DNA of 5,081 nt from NCBI GenBank assembly GCA_030669265.1, contig DAOVDY010000087.1, positions 1 through 5,081 of the forward strand, read 5' to 3'. Origin of the DNA: Desulfobacteraceae bacterium. Lineage in GTDB: Bacteria; Desulfobacterota; DSM-4660; Desulfatiglandales; B25-G16. Positions within the stretch are counted from its first letter, which is position 1, and the number at the start of each line of letters is the position of its first letter. The notes under the pieces were generated by a model. It was not told where the DNA came from, did not search any database, and worked only from the letters and a program-made list of their open reading frames with translations. The position numbers were made by a program, and so were the translations under genes. Of this stretch, positions 1 to 5,081 are shown piece by piece.

Positions 1-60
1 GCCACTACAAATCAATCCCCTTATACAGTGTTGAGTGCGGTTTGCCTTGTTCTGTAATAA

Positions 61-102
61 ATAAAGCGGAAGCACCGTCTTGCTGCGATACTTCCGCTTT
101 AT
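61..102 (-). terminator. Rho-independent-type terminator of the cstA gene
   Basis: A perfect 12-bp inverted repeat (ATAAAGCGGAAG at 61-72, CTTCCGCTTTAT at 91-102) encloses an 18-nt loop. Read on the minus strand it begins two bases after the cstA stop codon. The 3' arm ends in TTTAT and is followed by TTATTAC, a broken U-rich tract. Position and shape fit an intrinsic terminator for the transporter gene. The U-tract is interrupted by A, so efficiency is uncertain. Because the stem is symmetric it could also act on transcripts arriving from the left, although the plus-strand tail (CTTTAAG) is poor. Confidence 0.75.
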
Positions 103-104
103 CT

Positions 105-1844
105 TTAAGTTGCAGGCTCTGGTTCTACAGTCGGTTTACCATAGGAACCAAAGAATTTAATGAGACCTTCAACCAAGATCCATACTGCCACAATAAGAAT
201 ACAGAGGTTTACCACTGTCAGTAGCATATTGTGGGCCCCAAGAAACTTTGTCTGATTCACAATGACTGCCCAAATTGTCATAAACGCCATAAAAAGGGCA
301 GGAAATCCTGCAAACATCCATTTTGCACCGCCCTTGGTTTGTAGATATAGCGTAATAATAATCAGTGCCAAGGCAGCTAACGTTTGATTCACAGCCCCAA
401 ACATTGGCCACAATGTCAATGCACCTTTACCGCTTGCACCAGTTACAAACGCTAATATCAAAGCGCTGCCAACCGCCACCATCGTGGCCGCATATTTGTT
501 GGTTAAAAAAGTAAGTTTGATATCTCCAAACAGTTCAGCAATCACATAGCGTTGAATTCTTGTGGCGGTATCAAGCGTAGTTGCAGCAAAAGAGGCCACA
601 AAAACCCCCATAATGACCAGGGCAATTCCTTTTGGAATACCAAGGGAGCCGATCATATTCGCAGAACCGTCCACAAAGGCGGCCACTTTTGAGCCGAGTC
701 CAGCAGCTGCAGCCCATGATGAATAGTGGGTTGTCCATGCGGCAATTCCTGTCAGTGTTTCACCTGCCTTGGTAACATATCCCATGCCAATCCCTGCTGC
801 CACGGCAATAACCACTATGGTAGCCAAGGTGCCTTCCATTAACATTCCACCGTAGCCCACAAAGAGGGAATCATCTTCGGTGCGAATCTGTTTGGCCGAA
901 GTTCCCGAGGCGACCAGGGAATGAAATCCCGAAATAGCCCCGCAGGCGATCGTGATAAACAGAAATGGCCACATAGAAGGTGCTTTTGCAGGGCTAGCTT
1001 GCACCGCAGGCGCCACCATATGAAGATTTCCGCCAAACGCAGAAAACAGTACACCTAAGACCAGAAGCGCCAATGCTATAACTAACTGATGTGAATTAAT
1101 AAAATCGCGAGGCTGAAGCAATGTGGTCACTGGGAGCACAGAAGCAATAAAGGCATAGGTCAGCAAGATGATTGTCCATACCCCTGTGGGAGGAATTCCC
1201 CAGATAGCAGGCATCTTAAATGGCACATAATAGCCAATGATGAACGTAGCGTACATAACAAGGACAGCAATAATCGACCAGGTCATTACGTTTTTGCCTT
1301 TTTTATAAATCAGATACCCAAGATAGATTGCAATGGGTATTTCAAGCCAGACCGGGATTACCGATGCAGGATACATATTAAAAACAACGGCGATCACGAG
1401 TCCAAAGATAGCAATAACGATCCACAATTCTAAAAAGACGATCAGAAAAAAGAAAACCTTGGTGCGATCATTAATGTATTTAGCAGTGTATTCTGCAATA
1501 GATTTCCCCTGGTTTCTCATGGAAATAATCAAAGCGCCGAAGTCGTGAACCGCGCCCATTATTATGGTCCCGATAAAAATCCATAACATCGCCGGAACCC
1601 AACCCCAAATAATGGCAATTGCAGGCCCTACAATTGGCCCTGTACCCGCGATTGAGGTAAAATGATGTCCAAAAATAACTTCCTTTTTGGTCGGCACATA
1701 ATCAGTGCCATCTTCAAGCTCTACGGAAGGCACTTTAGCGGTAGCAGATATGGCAAAAATCTTTCTGCCAATATATTTACCGTAAAGCTGGTACATAACA
1801 ATGTACCCAACTAATGCCACGACCATAATAAGCAAAGCTCCCAT
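105..1844 (-). CDS. cstA: CstA-family carbon starvation protein (pyruvate/peptide transporter)
   Basis: An integral inner-membrane protein of the CstA/BtsT family. Characterised members take up pyruvate with protons or are implicated in peptide uptake during carbon starvation; the substrate here cannot be read from sequence. With the preferred start it has 579 residues. Family signatures are clear: GHHFTSIAGTGPIVGP from about residue 59, WGWVPAMLWIFIG just after it, GAISGFHSLVASGT at about 302-315, TTLDTATRIQRY at about 422-433 and LWPMFGAVNQTLA at about 478-490. Hydrophobic stretches run throughout, consistent with well over ten membrane segments, and the short charged C-terminus ends in PTVEPEPAT. 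It is shorter than the roughly 700-residue E. coli CstA and BtsT, as many clostridial and deltaproteobacterial homologues are. The open frame extends five codons upstream to 1859, but the Shine-Dalgarno AAAGGAGG lies inside that extension, so ATG at 1844 is chosen. It is transcribed divergently from the pyrE-like gene and ends at a terminator. Its G+C looks higher than that of the plus-strand genes. Confidence 0.93.
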   Translation of the reverse strand: MGALLIMVVALVGYIVMYQLYGKYIGRKIFAISATAKVPSVELEDGTDYVPTKKEVIFGHHFTSIAGTGPIVGPAIAIIWGWVPAMLWIFIGTIIMGAVHDFGALIISMRNQGKSIAEYTAKYINDRTKVFFFLIVFLELWIVIAIFGLVIAVVFNMYPASVIPVWLEIPIAIYLGYLIYKKGKNVMTWSIIAVLVMYATFIIGYYVPFKMPAIWGIPPTGVWTIILLTYAFIASVLPVTTLLQPRDFINSHQLVIALALLVLGVLFSAFGGNLHMVAPAVQASPAKAPSMWPFLFITIACGAISGFHSLVASGTSAKQIRTEDDSLFVGYGGMLMEGTLATIVVIAVAAGIGMGYVTKAGETLTGIAAWTTHYSSWAAAAGLGSKVAAFVDGSANMIGSLGIPKGIALVIMGVFVASFAATTLDTATRIQRYVIAELFGDIKLTFLTNKYAATMVAVGSALILAFVTGASGKGALTLWPMFGAVNQTLAALALIIITLYLQTKGGAKWMFAGFPALFMAFMTIWAVIVNQTKFLGAHNMLLTVVNLCILIVAVWILVEGLIKFFGSYGKPTVEPEPAT

Positions 1845-1848
1845 AATT

Positions 1849-1856
1849 CCTCCTTT
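1849..1856 (-). promoter_or_regulatory. Strong ribosome binding site deciding the cstA start
   Basis: The minus strand reads AAAGGAGG, then AATT, then ATG (1844-1842). The spacing is slightly short but workable. An in-frame ATG at 1859 lies upstream of this motif and has no comparable motif of its own, so the longest-frame start is probably wrong. Confidence 0.85.
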
Positions 1857-1940
1857 CATCTGTTTAGATTAAAAATATTAAAGGTTACGACCCTCTAATA
1901 CATACCATAAATCGCCACTAACAGAAATTTTATGATTAGT

Positions 1941-1978
1941 CAAGCTCAAACAGCTCAAAACAGCGTAAACAACGTAAA
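1941..1978. repeat. Four degenerate tandem 9-10 bp repeats upstream of cstA
   Basis: Consecutive units on the plus strand are CAAGCTCAAA (1941-1950), CAGCTCAAAA (1951-1960), CAGCGTAAA (1961-1969) and CAACGTAAA (1970-1978). A loose consensus is CARC(K)YAAA. On the minus strand they read as TTTACG/TTTGAGC-type units ending in TG, starting about 97 bp upstream of the cstA start codon. They could be repeated regulator sites for cstA or a degenerate minisatellite. The sequence does not decide. Confidence 0.5.
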
Positions 1979-1987
1979 TAGAAAACT

Positions 1988-2283
1988 TTATAACATTTTA
2001 GCTCTTTGTAATTAGCTGGTGAATGAGCATGGAGATGTCTTTTTTTACCATGCCCTCACAAAGACGAGCCGGTAGGCCGCTTCAAACCAGTGCACACAGA
2101 CAAAGTTCCTAGAAGACAATGACGAGTTGCTAGTGCACATGGTTTGAAGCGGCACGCTGAGGCCCCATGTTAGAGGGCATGATGTAAAAAAAGACATCTC
2201 CATGCTCATGCGTCTCACCAAGGATACCTATGTGGCCTTTAATAAATGCCAGGGGTAGTTTTCAAAGAGCTAAAATTTTATAA
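1988..2283. repeat. Large nested inverted repeat (MITE-like element or structured RNA)
   Basis: Five or six nested pairs of arms share one centre. The outer arms, 1988-2008 and 2263-2283, match at 20 of 21 bases. TGGTGA (2017-2022) pairs with TCACCA (2215-2220). A perfect 26-bp pair lies at 2023-2048 and 2184-2209 and includes a run of seven T/A. CATGCCCTC (2049-2057) pairs with GAGGGCATG (2173-2181) after a 2-nt bulge. GCCGCTTCAAACCA (2076-2089) pairs perfectly with 2140-2153. GTGCAC (2090-2095) pairs with 2133-2138, leaving a 37-nt loop. No open frame fills it. The outer arms contain AGCTCTTTG and are AT-rich, while the core is richer in GC than its surroundings. A non-autonomous palindromic transposable element is the simplest reading. 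A long structured RNA is the alternative. I see no clear direct repeat of the target site at the ends. Confidence 0.8.
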
Positions 2284-2303
2284 TTTCTTATATCAATTCC
2301 GTT

Positions 2304-2332
2304 TTGATCTGTCAAGAAAAGCTCTGTAGATT
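2304..2332 (+). promoter_or_regulatory. Candidate sigma70 promoter toward the pyrE-like gene
   Basis: TTGATC (2304-2309) and TAGATT (2327-2332) lie 17 bp apart, each matching four of six consensus bases. Transcription would start near 2339 and give a leader of about 80 nt that includes the palindrome at 2358-2379. The match is moderate. A second option, TTGAAT (2373-2378) with TAAAAT (2398-2403), has a better -10 but a long 19-bp spacer. Confidence 0.35.
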
Positions 2333-2357
2333 TAATGTTGCATTTTCGTCTCCCCTT

Positions 2358-2379
2358 TATTCAATATAAGTATTGAATA
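2358..2379. promoter_or_regulatory. Perfect 9-bp-arm palindrome, possible operator before pyrE
   Basis: TATTCAATA (2358-2366) and TATTGAATA (2371-2379) are exact reverse complements around the 4-bp spacer TAAG. The site ends 41 bp before the start codon and overlaps the alternative -35 TTGAAT (2373-2378). Its size and symmetry fit a site for a dimeric helix-turn-helix repressor. As RNA it would form only a weak AT-rich hairpin with no U-tract directly after it, so DNA binding is the likelier role. Confidence 0.45.
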
Positions 2380-2420
2380 TCGTGTTGTTTTTTTTGGTAA
2401 AATAGGGTAATAAGTAAAGC

Positions 2421-3179
2421 ATGGAAGAATATAAAAAACGCTTGAGTGTAATGCTTGCAGAGACAGGGGCTCTCTTTTTTGATAGGGATCTGATTCTGAA
2501 AGACGGTAGGCCAACTCCCTATTTTGTCAACTTAGGGAAGTTCAATACAGGCCGACTATTGCTTGAGATAGGTTCTTTTTTTGCTGATATGCTGGTTACC
2601 ACATCCCTTATAGATAAGATAGATATCATAGTTGGACCATCTTATAAAGGAAGTGCCATTGCCTCAGCTACAGTTGCTGCTCTTTTTCATTATCATGGCC
2701 ATGATTTATTCTTTGATTATGACAGAAAAGAGGCAAAAAAACATGGTGAGAGGTCTTCATCCGCTACCCTTTTTGTCAATAGTAGCTTTTTTAATGGCTG
2801 CAGGATATTTATTGTTGATGATGTAATAACTTCTATGGAAACAAAATATGAGCTTGTAGAAAAAATTAATAAAGAATCTAATTCTCACGGGTTTAACTGT
2901 GAGATAACAGGATTAGGCATTGCAGTAGACAGGGAACAGACAACAGTTGTTTATGATAACCAGGGAAGTGTTATTTTGGATGAAAAGGGATCGGATCCTA
3001 TAGCAGAATTTACCTCGAAAACTGGTATCCCATTTTTTTCAGTTGTCGGCATAAGGGAGGCAATAGAGTACCTCTATAGTAATAAAATTTCTCTTTTTAT
3101 CTCAGGGGAAAAAAGAGCTATCGATATAACGACAAAAGAAGAATTTGATAAATATATGGAAACCTATGGAAGAGAGTAA
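2421..3179 (+). CDS. pyrE: Orotate phosphoribosyltransferase homologue (PyrE-like)
   Basis: Family members transfer the phosphoribosyl group of PRPP to orotate to form OMP, the fifth step of de novo pyrimidine synthesis, in the cytoplasm. Visible signatures in the 252 residues are GPSYKGSAI (72-80), corresponding to the GPAYKG substrate segment, and the flexible catalytic loop YDRKEAKKHGE (100-110), close to the usual YxRKEAKDHGE with its lysines, histidine and glutamate. The PRPP-binding loop is VDDVITSMETKYE (132-144). It keeps the acidic pair but has SME where the usual TxGT sequence would be. VDRE (169-172) matches the later conserved VDRQE segment. The protein is longer than the usual 210-230 residues and carries a C-terminal extension of about 25-30. 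The ribosome binding site is poor (AGGG 13 nt before ATG). ATG at 2421 is preferred because it covers the N-terminal helix; the next ATG is at codon 11. It may be a true PyrE variant or a related phosphoribosyltransferase. Confidence 0.85.
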   Translation: MEEYKKRLSVMLAETGALFFDRDLILKDGRPTPYFVNLGKFNTGRLLLEIGSFFADMLVTTSLIDKIDIIVGPSYKGSAIASATVAALFHYHGHDLFFDYDRKEAKKHGERSSSATLFVNSSFFNGCRIFIVDDVITSMETKYELVEKINKESNSHGFNCEITGLGIAVDREQTTVVYDNQGSVILDEKGSDPIAEFTSKTGIPFFSVVGIREAIEYLYSNKISLFISGEKRAIDITTKEEFDKYMETYGRE

Positions 3180-3193
3180 CACCGTAGTTTATC

Positions 3194-3268
3194 GGGTTGG
3201 TCGGGTTTATTGAGTTAATCGTATTTTTACCTAACAAACACAAGAGACACAATAAACTCAACGAACTT
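3194..3268. repeat. Inverted arrays of degenerate 9-bp repeats between pyrE and the cyclase gene
   Basis: The plus strand carries four 9-mers in phase: GGGTTGGTC (3194-3202), GGGTTTATT (3203-3211), GAGTTAATC (3212-3220) and GTATTTTTA (3221-3229). The minus strand carries four more in opposite orientation: AAGTTCGTT (3268-3260), GAGTTTATT (3259-3251), GTGTCTCTT (3250-3242) and GTGTTTGTT (3241-3233). The loose consensus is GNGTTNNTT. Because the arrays face each other they can pair: 3196-3212 and 3250-3266 match at 14 of 17 positions, including an uninterrupted 8 bp (GTTTATTG with CAATAAAC), around a 37-nt loop. The structure ends about 22 bp before the GTG start. Confidence 0.55.
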
Positions 3269-3275
3269 CAGGTAT

Positions 3276-3283
3276 GAGGGGAG
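3276..3283 (+). promoter_or_regulatory. Ribosome binding site for the GTG-started cyclase
   Basis: GAGGGGAG lies 7 nt before GTG (3291-3293). This purine-rich block is the best ribosome binding site on the plus strand of the window and supports the non-ATG start. Confidence 0.7.
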
Positions 3284-3290
3284 AGAGATC

Positions 3291-4292
3291 GTGGAAACAG
3301 ATACATTGGAAAAGAAAAAAGAGCAGTCCCTATCTGTTATTAGTGGCAAAAAATCCGAGGAGGGGACTGGTCCAGGAATTAAAAAGAGAGAGTCGGCAAA
3401 TTGGACAGAACTAATGCTTAAGCAGGCCACCTCCATTGCAAATAAGTTTAAGGCCGACGCTATCTTAGTTAATATAGAGACAGAGGCAGACATTATCCCC
3501 TTTTTAAAGGCGGAGGGGAAAAAGTTTAAAGTTATAGTAGTAACCAAAAAGGGAATATCCTTAGAAAAGCCAGCTGGCTTAAGATTAAATACCATTATAC
3601 TTCCTGATGTTCACCTTACCAGAGATGGTTATTTTAAATTCGGCTTTCTGGCGGGTATCTCCAAGGGAATATTATCTAAGGGTGATATCCTTGTTTGTGT
3701 TGGCGGGCAATTAGAGAAGGGTTATATGGATACTATAATGATATTAAAGGTCGGGGATGAATCCGAAATCGTCAGTTTCGCTGAAGAATCACCTTTCCCT
3801 GAGAATATAAAGCATGACATATTCGAATCTCTACTTACTCTGGTTATGGAAATGGCATATGAGGGGAGGGAAGGGAAGCCTATTGGAAGCACATTTGTCT
3901 TGGGTGACCATGAAAAGGTGCTTCAATATTCACGCCAGTTGGTTTTCAATCCCTTCCAGGGGCACCCTGAGGATATTTTGCATATTACTAAACCCGAAGT
4001 TCGAGAGACATTAAAGGAATTTTCCTCTATTGATGGAGCCTTTATTATAAGAGATGATGGAGTTGTCTTGGCAGCTGGACGCTATTTAAATGCTGCCCAC
4101 CATGGGGAACCCATGCCACAGGGTTTGGGCGCCAGGCATTCATCTGCTGCTGCTATTACAGGGGTCACGGATTCAGTTGCCCTAGTCATTTCAGAATCTA
4201 GTGGAAGGGTGACAATATTTAGGGGTGGAAGTATTGTAACAACTATTGAAAAGACAACTTCTCCAACCCAAAAGTCAACATCAATTATTTAA
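3291..4292 (+). CDS. Diadenylate cyclase (DisA_N/DAC domain) with N-terminal pyruvate-kinase-C-like domain
   Basis: DAC-domain enzymes join two ATP molecules into cyclic di-AMP, a second messenger governing potassium and osmolyte balance and other processes. Here the DAC domain fills the C-terminal part of 333 residues. It shows GREGKPIGSTFVLGD (192-206), the catalytic DGA motif (248-250, in IDGAFIIRDDG), the ATP-binding GARHSSA (280-286) corresponding to GTRHRxA of DisA/CdaA, and ISESSGRVTIFRGG (300-313). The third residue of the usual RHR is Ser. Residues 38-160 resemble the C-terminal alpha/beta domain of pyruvate kinase: ADAILVNIETEAD (55-67), FKVIVVTKKG (79-88), AGISKGILSKGDILVCVGG (121-139) and a final DTIMILKVG (147-155). 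That order matches the archaeal-type CdaZ/DacZ class. There is no membrane segment, and the first 35 residues are charged and probably disordered. The start is GTG with a good ribosome binding site. The Nudix gene follows after 11 bp. A role for the N-terminal domain as a metabolite sensor is inference. Confidence 0.88.
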   Translation: METDTLEKKKEQSLSVISGKKSEEGTGPGIKKRESANWTELMLKQATSIANKFKADAILVNIETEADIIPFLKAEGKKFKVIVVTKKGISLEKPAGLRLNTIILPDVHLTRDGYFKFGFLAGISKGILSKGDILVCVGGQLEKGYMDTIMILKVGDESEIVSFAEESPFPENIKHDIFESLLTLVMEMAYEGREGKPIGSTFVLGDHEKVLQYSRQLVFNPFQGHPEDILHITKPEVRETLKEFSSIDGAFIIRDDGVVLAAGRYLNAAHHGEPMPQGLGARHSSAAAITGVTDSVALVISESSGRVTIFRGGSIVTTIEKTTSPTQKSTSII

Positions 4293-4303
4293 TAAAGATC
4301 GAT

Positions 4304-4891
4304 ATGCTAAACCTGGATAAACTTAAAGAGGATTTAAAGGCTCTTTTGTCACAAAGAGAGCCAAAGAGAATTGAAGACAAGGTTGATAAATATACCCAGG
4401 CCTCTGTTTTTTTACCTTTATTTATAAAGGATGGTCATTATTGGCTTCTTCTTATGAGGCGAGCAAACACAGTAGAATATCATAAAGGTGAGGTATCCTT
4501 TCCTGGCGGTGTAGTAGATGAGAGAGATTATAATCTGGAAAGTACTGCAAAAAGAGAAACATTTGAGGAAATAGGGATTAAAGAGAAGGATATTGAGATC
4601 CTGGGTCAGCTAGATGATATGACAACCATTACGTCTCGATTCATTGTTCATCCTTTTGTCGGAACAGTCCCATTTCCCTATGAATTTAACATTAATAGGA
4701 GAGAGGTTGAGCACTTAATTGAAGTTCCTTTACAATTTTTTCTTGATCCTTCCCAACCACGAGCTTTTTCAATAAATTATAAAGGAGATACTTTTGAGAC
4801 CCCAGCCTTTATCTATGAGGGTATTGTTATCTGGGGAGCCACAGAGAGGATTTTAGAGAATTTAATCAGTGTGATAAGACCCACATATTAA
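4304..4891 (+). CDS. Nudix hydrolase, CoA pyrophosphatase type (NudL/YeaB-like)
   Basis: A 195-residue cytoplasmic protein. Nudix enzymes use Mg or Mn to cleave nucleoside diphosphates linked to another group; this subfamily typically cleaves CoA and its derivatives to phosphopantetheine and 3',5'-ADP. The subfamily-specific motif is present at 49-69: LLMRRA, then HKGEVSFPGG. The Nudix helix follows with VDERDYNLESTAKRETFEEIGI (ending at 92), including REtfEE at 84-89 with the metal-binding glutamates. As in other members, the classical first Glu of the Nudix box is replaced by the GGxVDxxD arrangement. IWGATERIL (176-184) matches the conserved C-terminal WGATARIL of the subfamily. The length of about 190-200 is normal. 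It begins 11 bp after the cyclase stop and has only a weak ribosome binding site (AAAG), suggesting co-transcription and perhaps translational coupling. Substrate is assigned from motifs only; other dinucleotides remain possible. Confidence 0.88.
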   Translation: MLNLDKLKEDLKALLSQREPKRIEDKVDKYTQASVFLPLFIKDGHYWLLLMRRANTVEYHKGEVSFPGGVVDERDYNLESTAKRETFEEIGIKEKDIEILGQLDDMTTITSRFIVHPFVGTVPFPYEFNINRREVEHLIEVPLQFFLDPSQPRAFSINYKGDTFETPAFIYEGIVIWGATERILENLISVIRPTY

Positions 4892-4992
4892 TCTTACTAG
4901 CTTGGTAGGGTATTTTCAACAATTTTCCTTTACCCTGTTAGAATATTCCTTGCAAATGCATACGGATCATATATAAAATAATAATTACTTTT

Positions 4993-5021
4993 TTGACTTT
5001 TCTTTTAGAAATATTTATCAT
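4993..5021 (+). promoter_or_regulatory. Sigma70-type promoter of the tRNA-Pro gene
   Basis: TTGACT (4993-4998) and TATCAT (5016-5021) are separated by exactly 17 bp and each match five of six consensus bases. The predicted start is near 5028, about 15 nt before the mature tRNA 5' end. The surroundings are very AT-rich. This is the best promoter match seen in the window and suggests the tRNA is transcribed independently of the upstream genes. Confidence 0.65.
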
Positions 5022-5042
5022 TAAAAAGTGATAAAATGAAGT

Positions 5043-5081
5043 CGGGACGTGGCTCAGCCTGGTAGAGCACAGCGTTCGGGA
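5043..5081 (+). tRNA. tRNA-Pro (anticodon CGG), partial, cut by window end
   Basis: The 5' half of a tRNA is readable: acceptor strand CGGGACG (5043-5049), TG linker, D arm GCTC (5052-5055) pairing with GAGC (5065-5068) around AGCCTGGTA, then A, then anticodon stem CAGCG (5070-5074) and loop TTCGGGA (5075-5081). The anticodon CGG lies at 5077-5079 and reads proline codon CCG. The sequence CGGGACGTGGCTCAGCCTGG is typical of bacterial tRNA-Pro. The 3' half lies outside the window, so pairing of the acceptor and anticodon stems cannot be confirmed. Confidence 0.9.

Larger units (their letters stand above)
1845..2420. other. Divergent intergenic region (576 bp) without a supported protein gene
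   Basis: This region separates the divergently transcribed cstA and pyrE-like genes. From left to right it holds the cstA ribosome binding site and leader, an AT-rich stretch without a convincing sigma70 promoter for cstA, four degenerate 9-10 bp direct repeats (1941-1978), a large nested hairpin (1988-2283), two candidate promoters toward pyrE, and a perfect 9-bp-arm palindrome (2358-2379). I found no coding frame in it with a ribosome binding site and recognisable product. Confidence 0.7.

Noticed and set aside
1..60. Possible coding tail or regulatory site at the left edge.
   Set aside because: The 60 bases show no supported frame, motif or repeat, and there is too little sequence to judge.
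839..1054. Short alternative frames within cstA (also at 169-411 and 1333-1548).
   Set aside because: They overlap conserved CstA motifs in the true frame and show no ribosome binding site or family resemblance.
1904..1943. TTGACT on the minus strand (1943-1938) as a cstA -35 element.
   Set aside because: At 17 bp spacing the -10 position reads TAGTGG, a poor match, and shifting the spacing does not give a convincing hexamer.
1963..1976. Possible catabolite-response (cre) site in GTTTACGCTG-like sequence upstream of cstA.
   Set aside because: It lacks the symmetry of the cre consensus and is better described as part of the degenerate repeat run.
1988..2283. Integron attC site or CRISPR-like repeat as an explanation for the hairpin.
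   Set aside because: There are no attC R-box motifs and no regularly spaced direct repeats with spacers; the structure is a single nested palindrome.
3227..3595. A 122-codon open frame on the minus strand covering the start of the cyclase gene.
   Set aside because: It is antisense to the well-supported cyclase coding region, has no recognisable domain, and its composition is that of a reversed frame.
4907..4936. AGGGTA (4907-4912) and TACCCT (4931-4936) as a terminator after the Nudix gene.
   Set aside because: The stem is only 6 bp with an 18-nt loop and no T-run follows, so it is too weak to call.

Overview
The window looks like a chromosomal segment from an AT-rich bacterium. No gene here fixes the lineage. 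AGA/AGG arginine and ATA isoleucine codons are common in the right-hand genes, and the diadenylate cyclase resembles the CdaZ/DacZ architecture best known from archaea. A low-GC Desulfobacterota-like (deltaproteobacterial) or clostridial host is my tentative guess.

Layout: (1) bases 1-60 are an edge with no recognisable gene. (2) A 12-bp-stem terminator (61-102) ends a minus-strand CstA-family membrane transporter gene (105-1844). (3) A 576-bp divergent intergenic region (1845-2420) holds a run of degenerate 9-10 bp repeats, a large nested hairpin about 296 bp long (1988-2283), promoter-like elements and a 22-bp operator-like palindrome in front of the next gene. (4) Three plus-strand genes follow: an orotate phosphoribosyltransferase homologue (2421-3179), a diadenylate cyclase with an N-terminal pyruvate-kinase-C-like domain (GTG start, 3291-4292), and a CoA-pyrophosphatase-type Nudix hydrolase (4304-4891). 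The second and third are 11 bp apart and probably co-transcribed. A 111-bp spacer made of inverted 9-bp periodic repeats separates the first and second. (5) After a 151-bp spacer with a good sigma70-type promoter, a tRNA-Pro(CGG) gene starts and is cut off by the window end just past its anticodon.

The plus-strand genes share a nucleotide theme: making a nucleotide precursor (OMP), making the second messenger c-di-AMP, and cleaving nucleoside-diphosphate derivatives. No functional link between them is shown. The transporter gene is visibly richer in G+C than the plus-strand genes and lies across the hairpin element from them.

The items most worth a second look are the nested hairpin element, the cyclase with a possible metabolite-sensing domain, and the altered PRPP-binding loop of the PyrE homologue.
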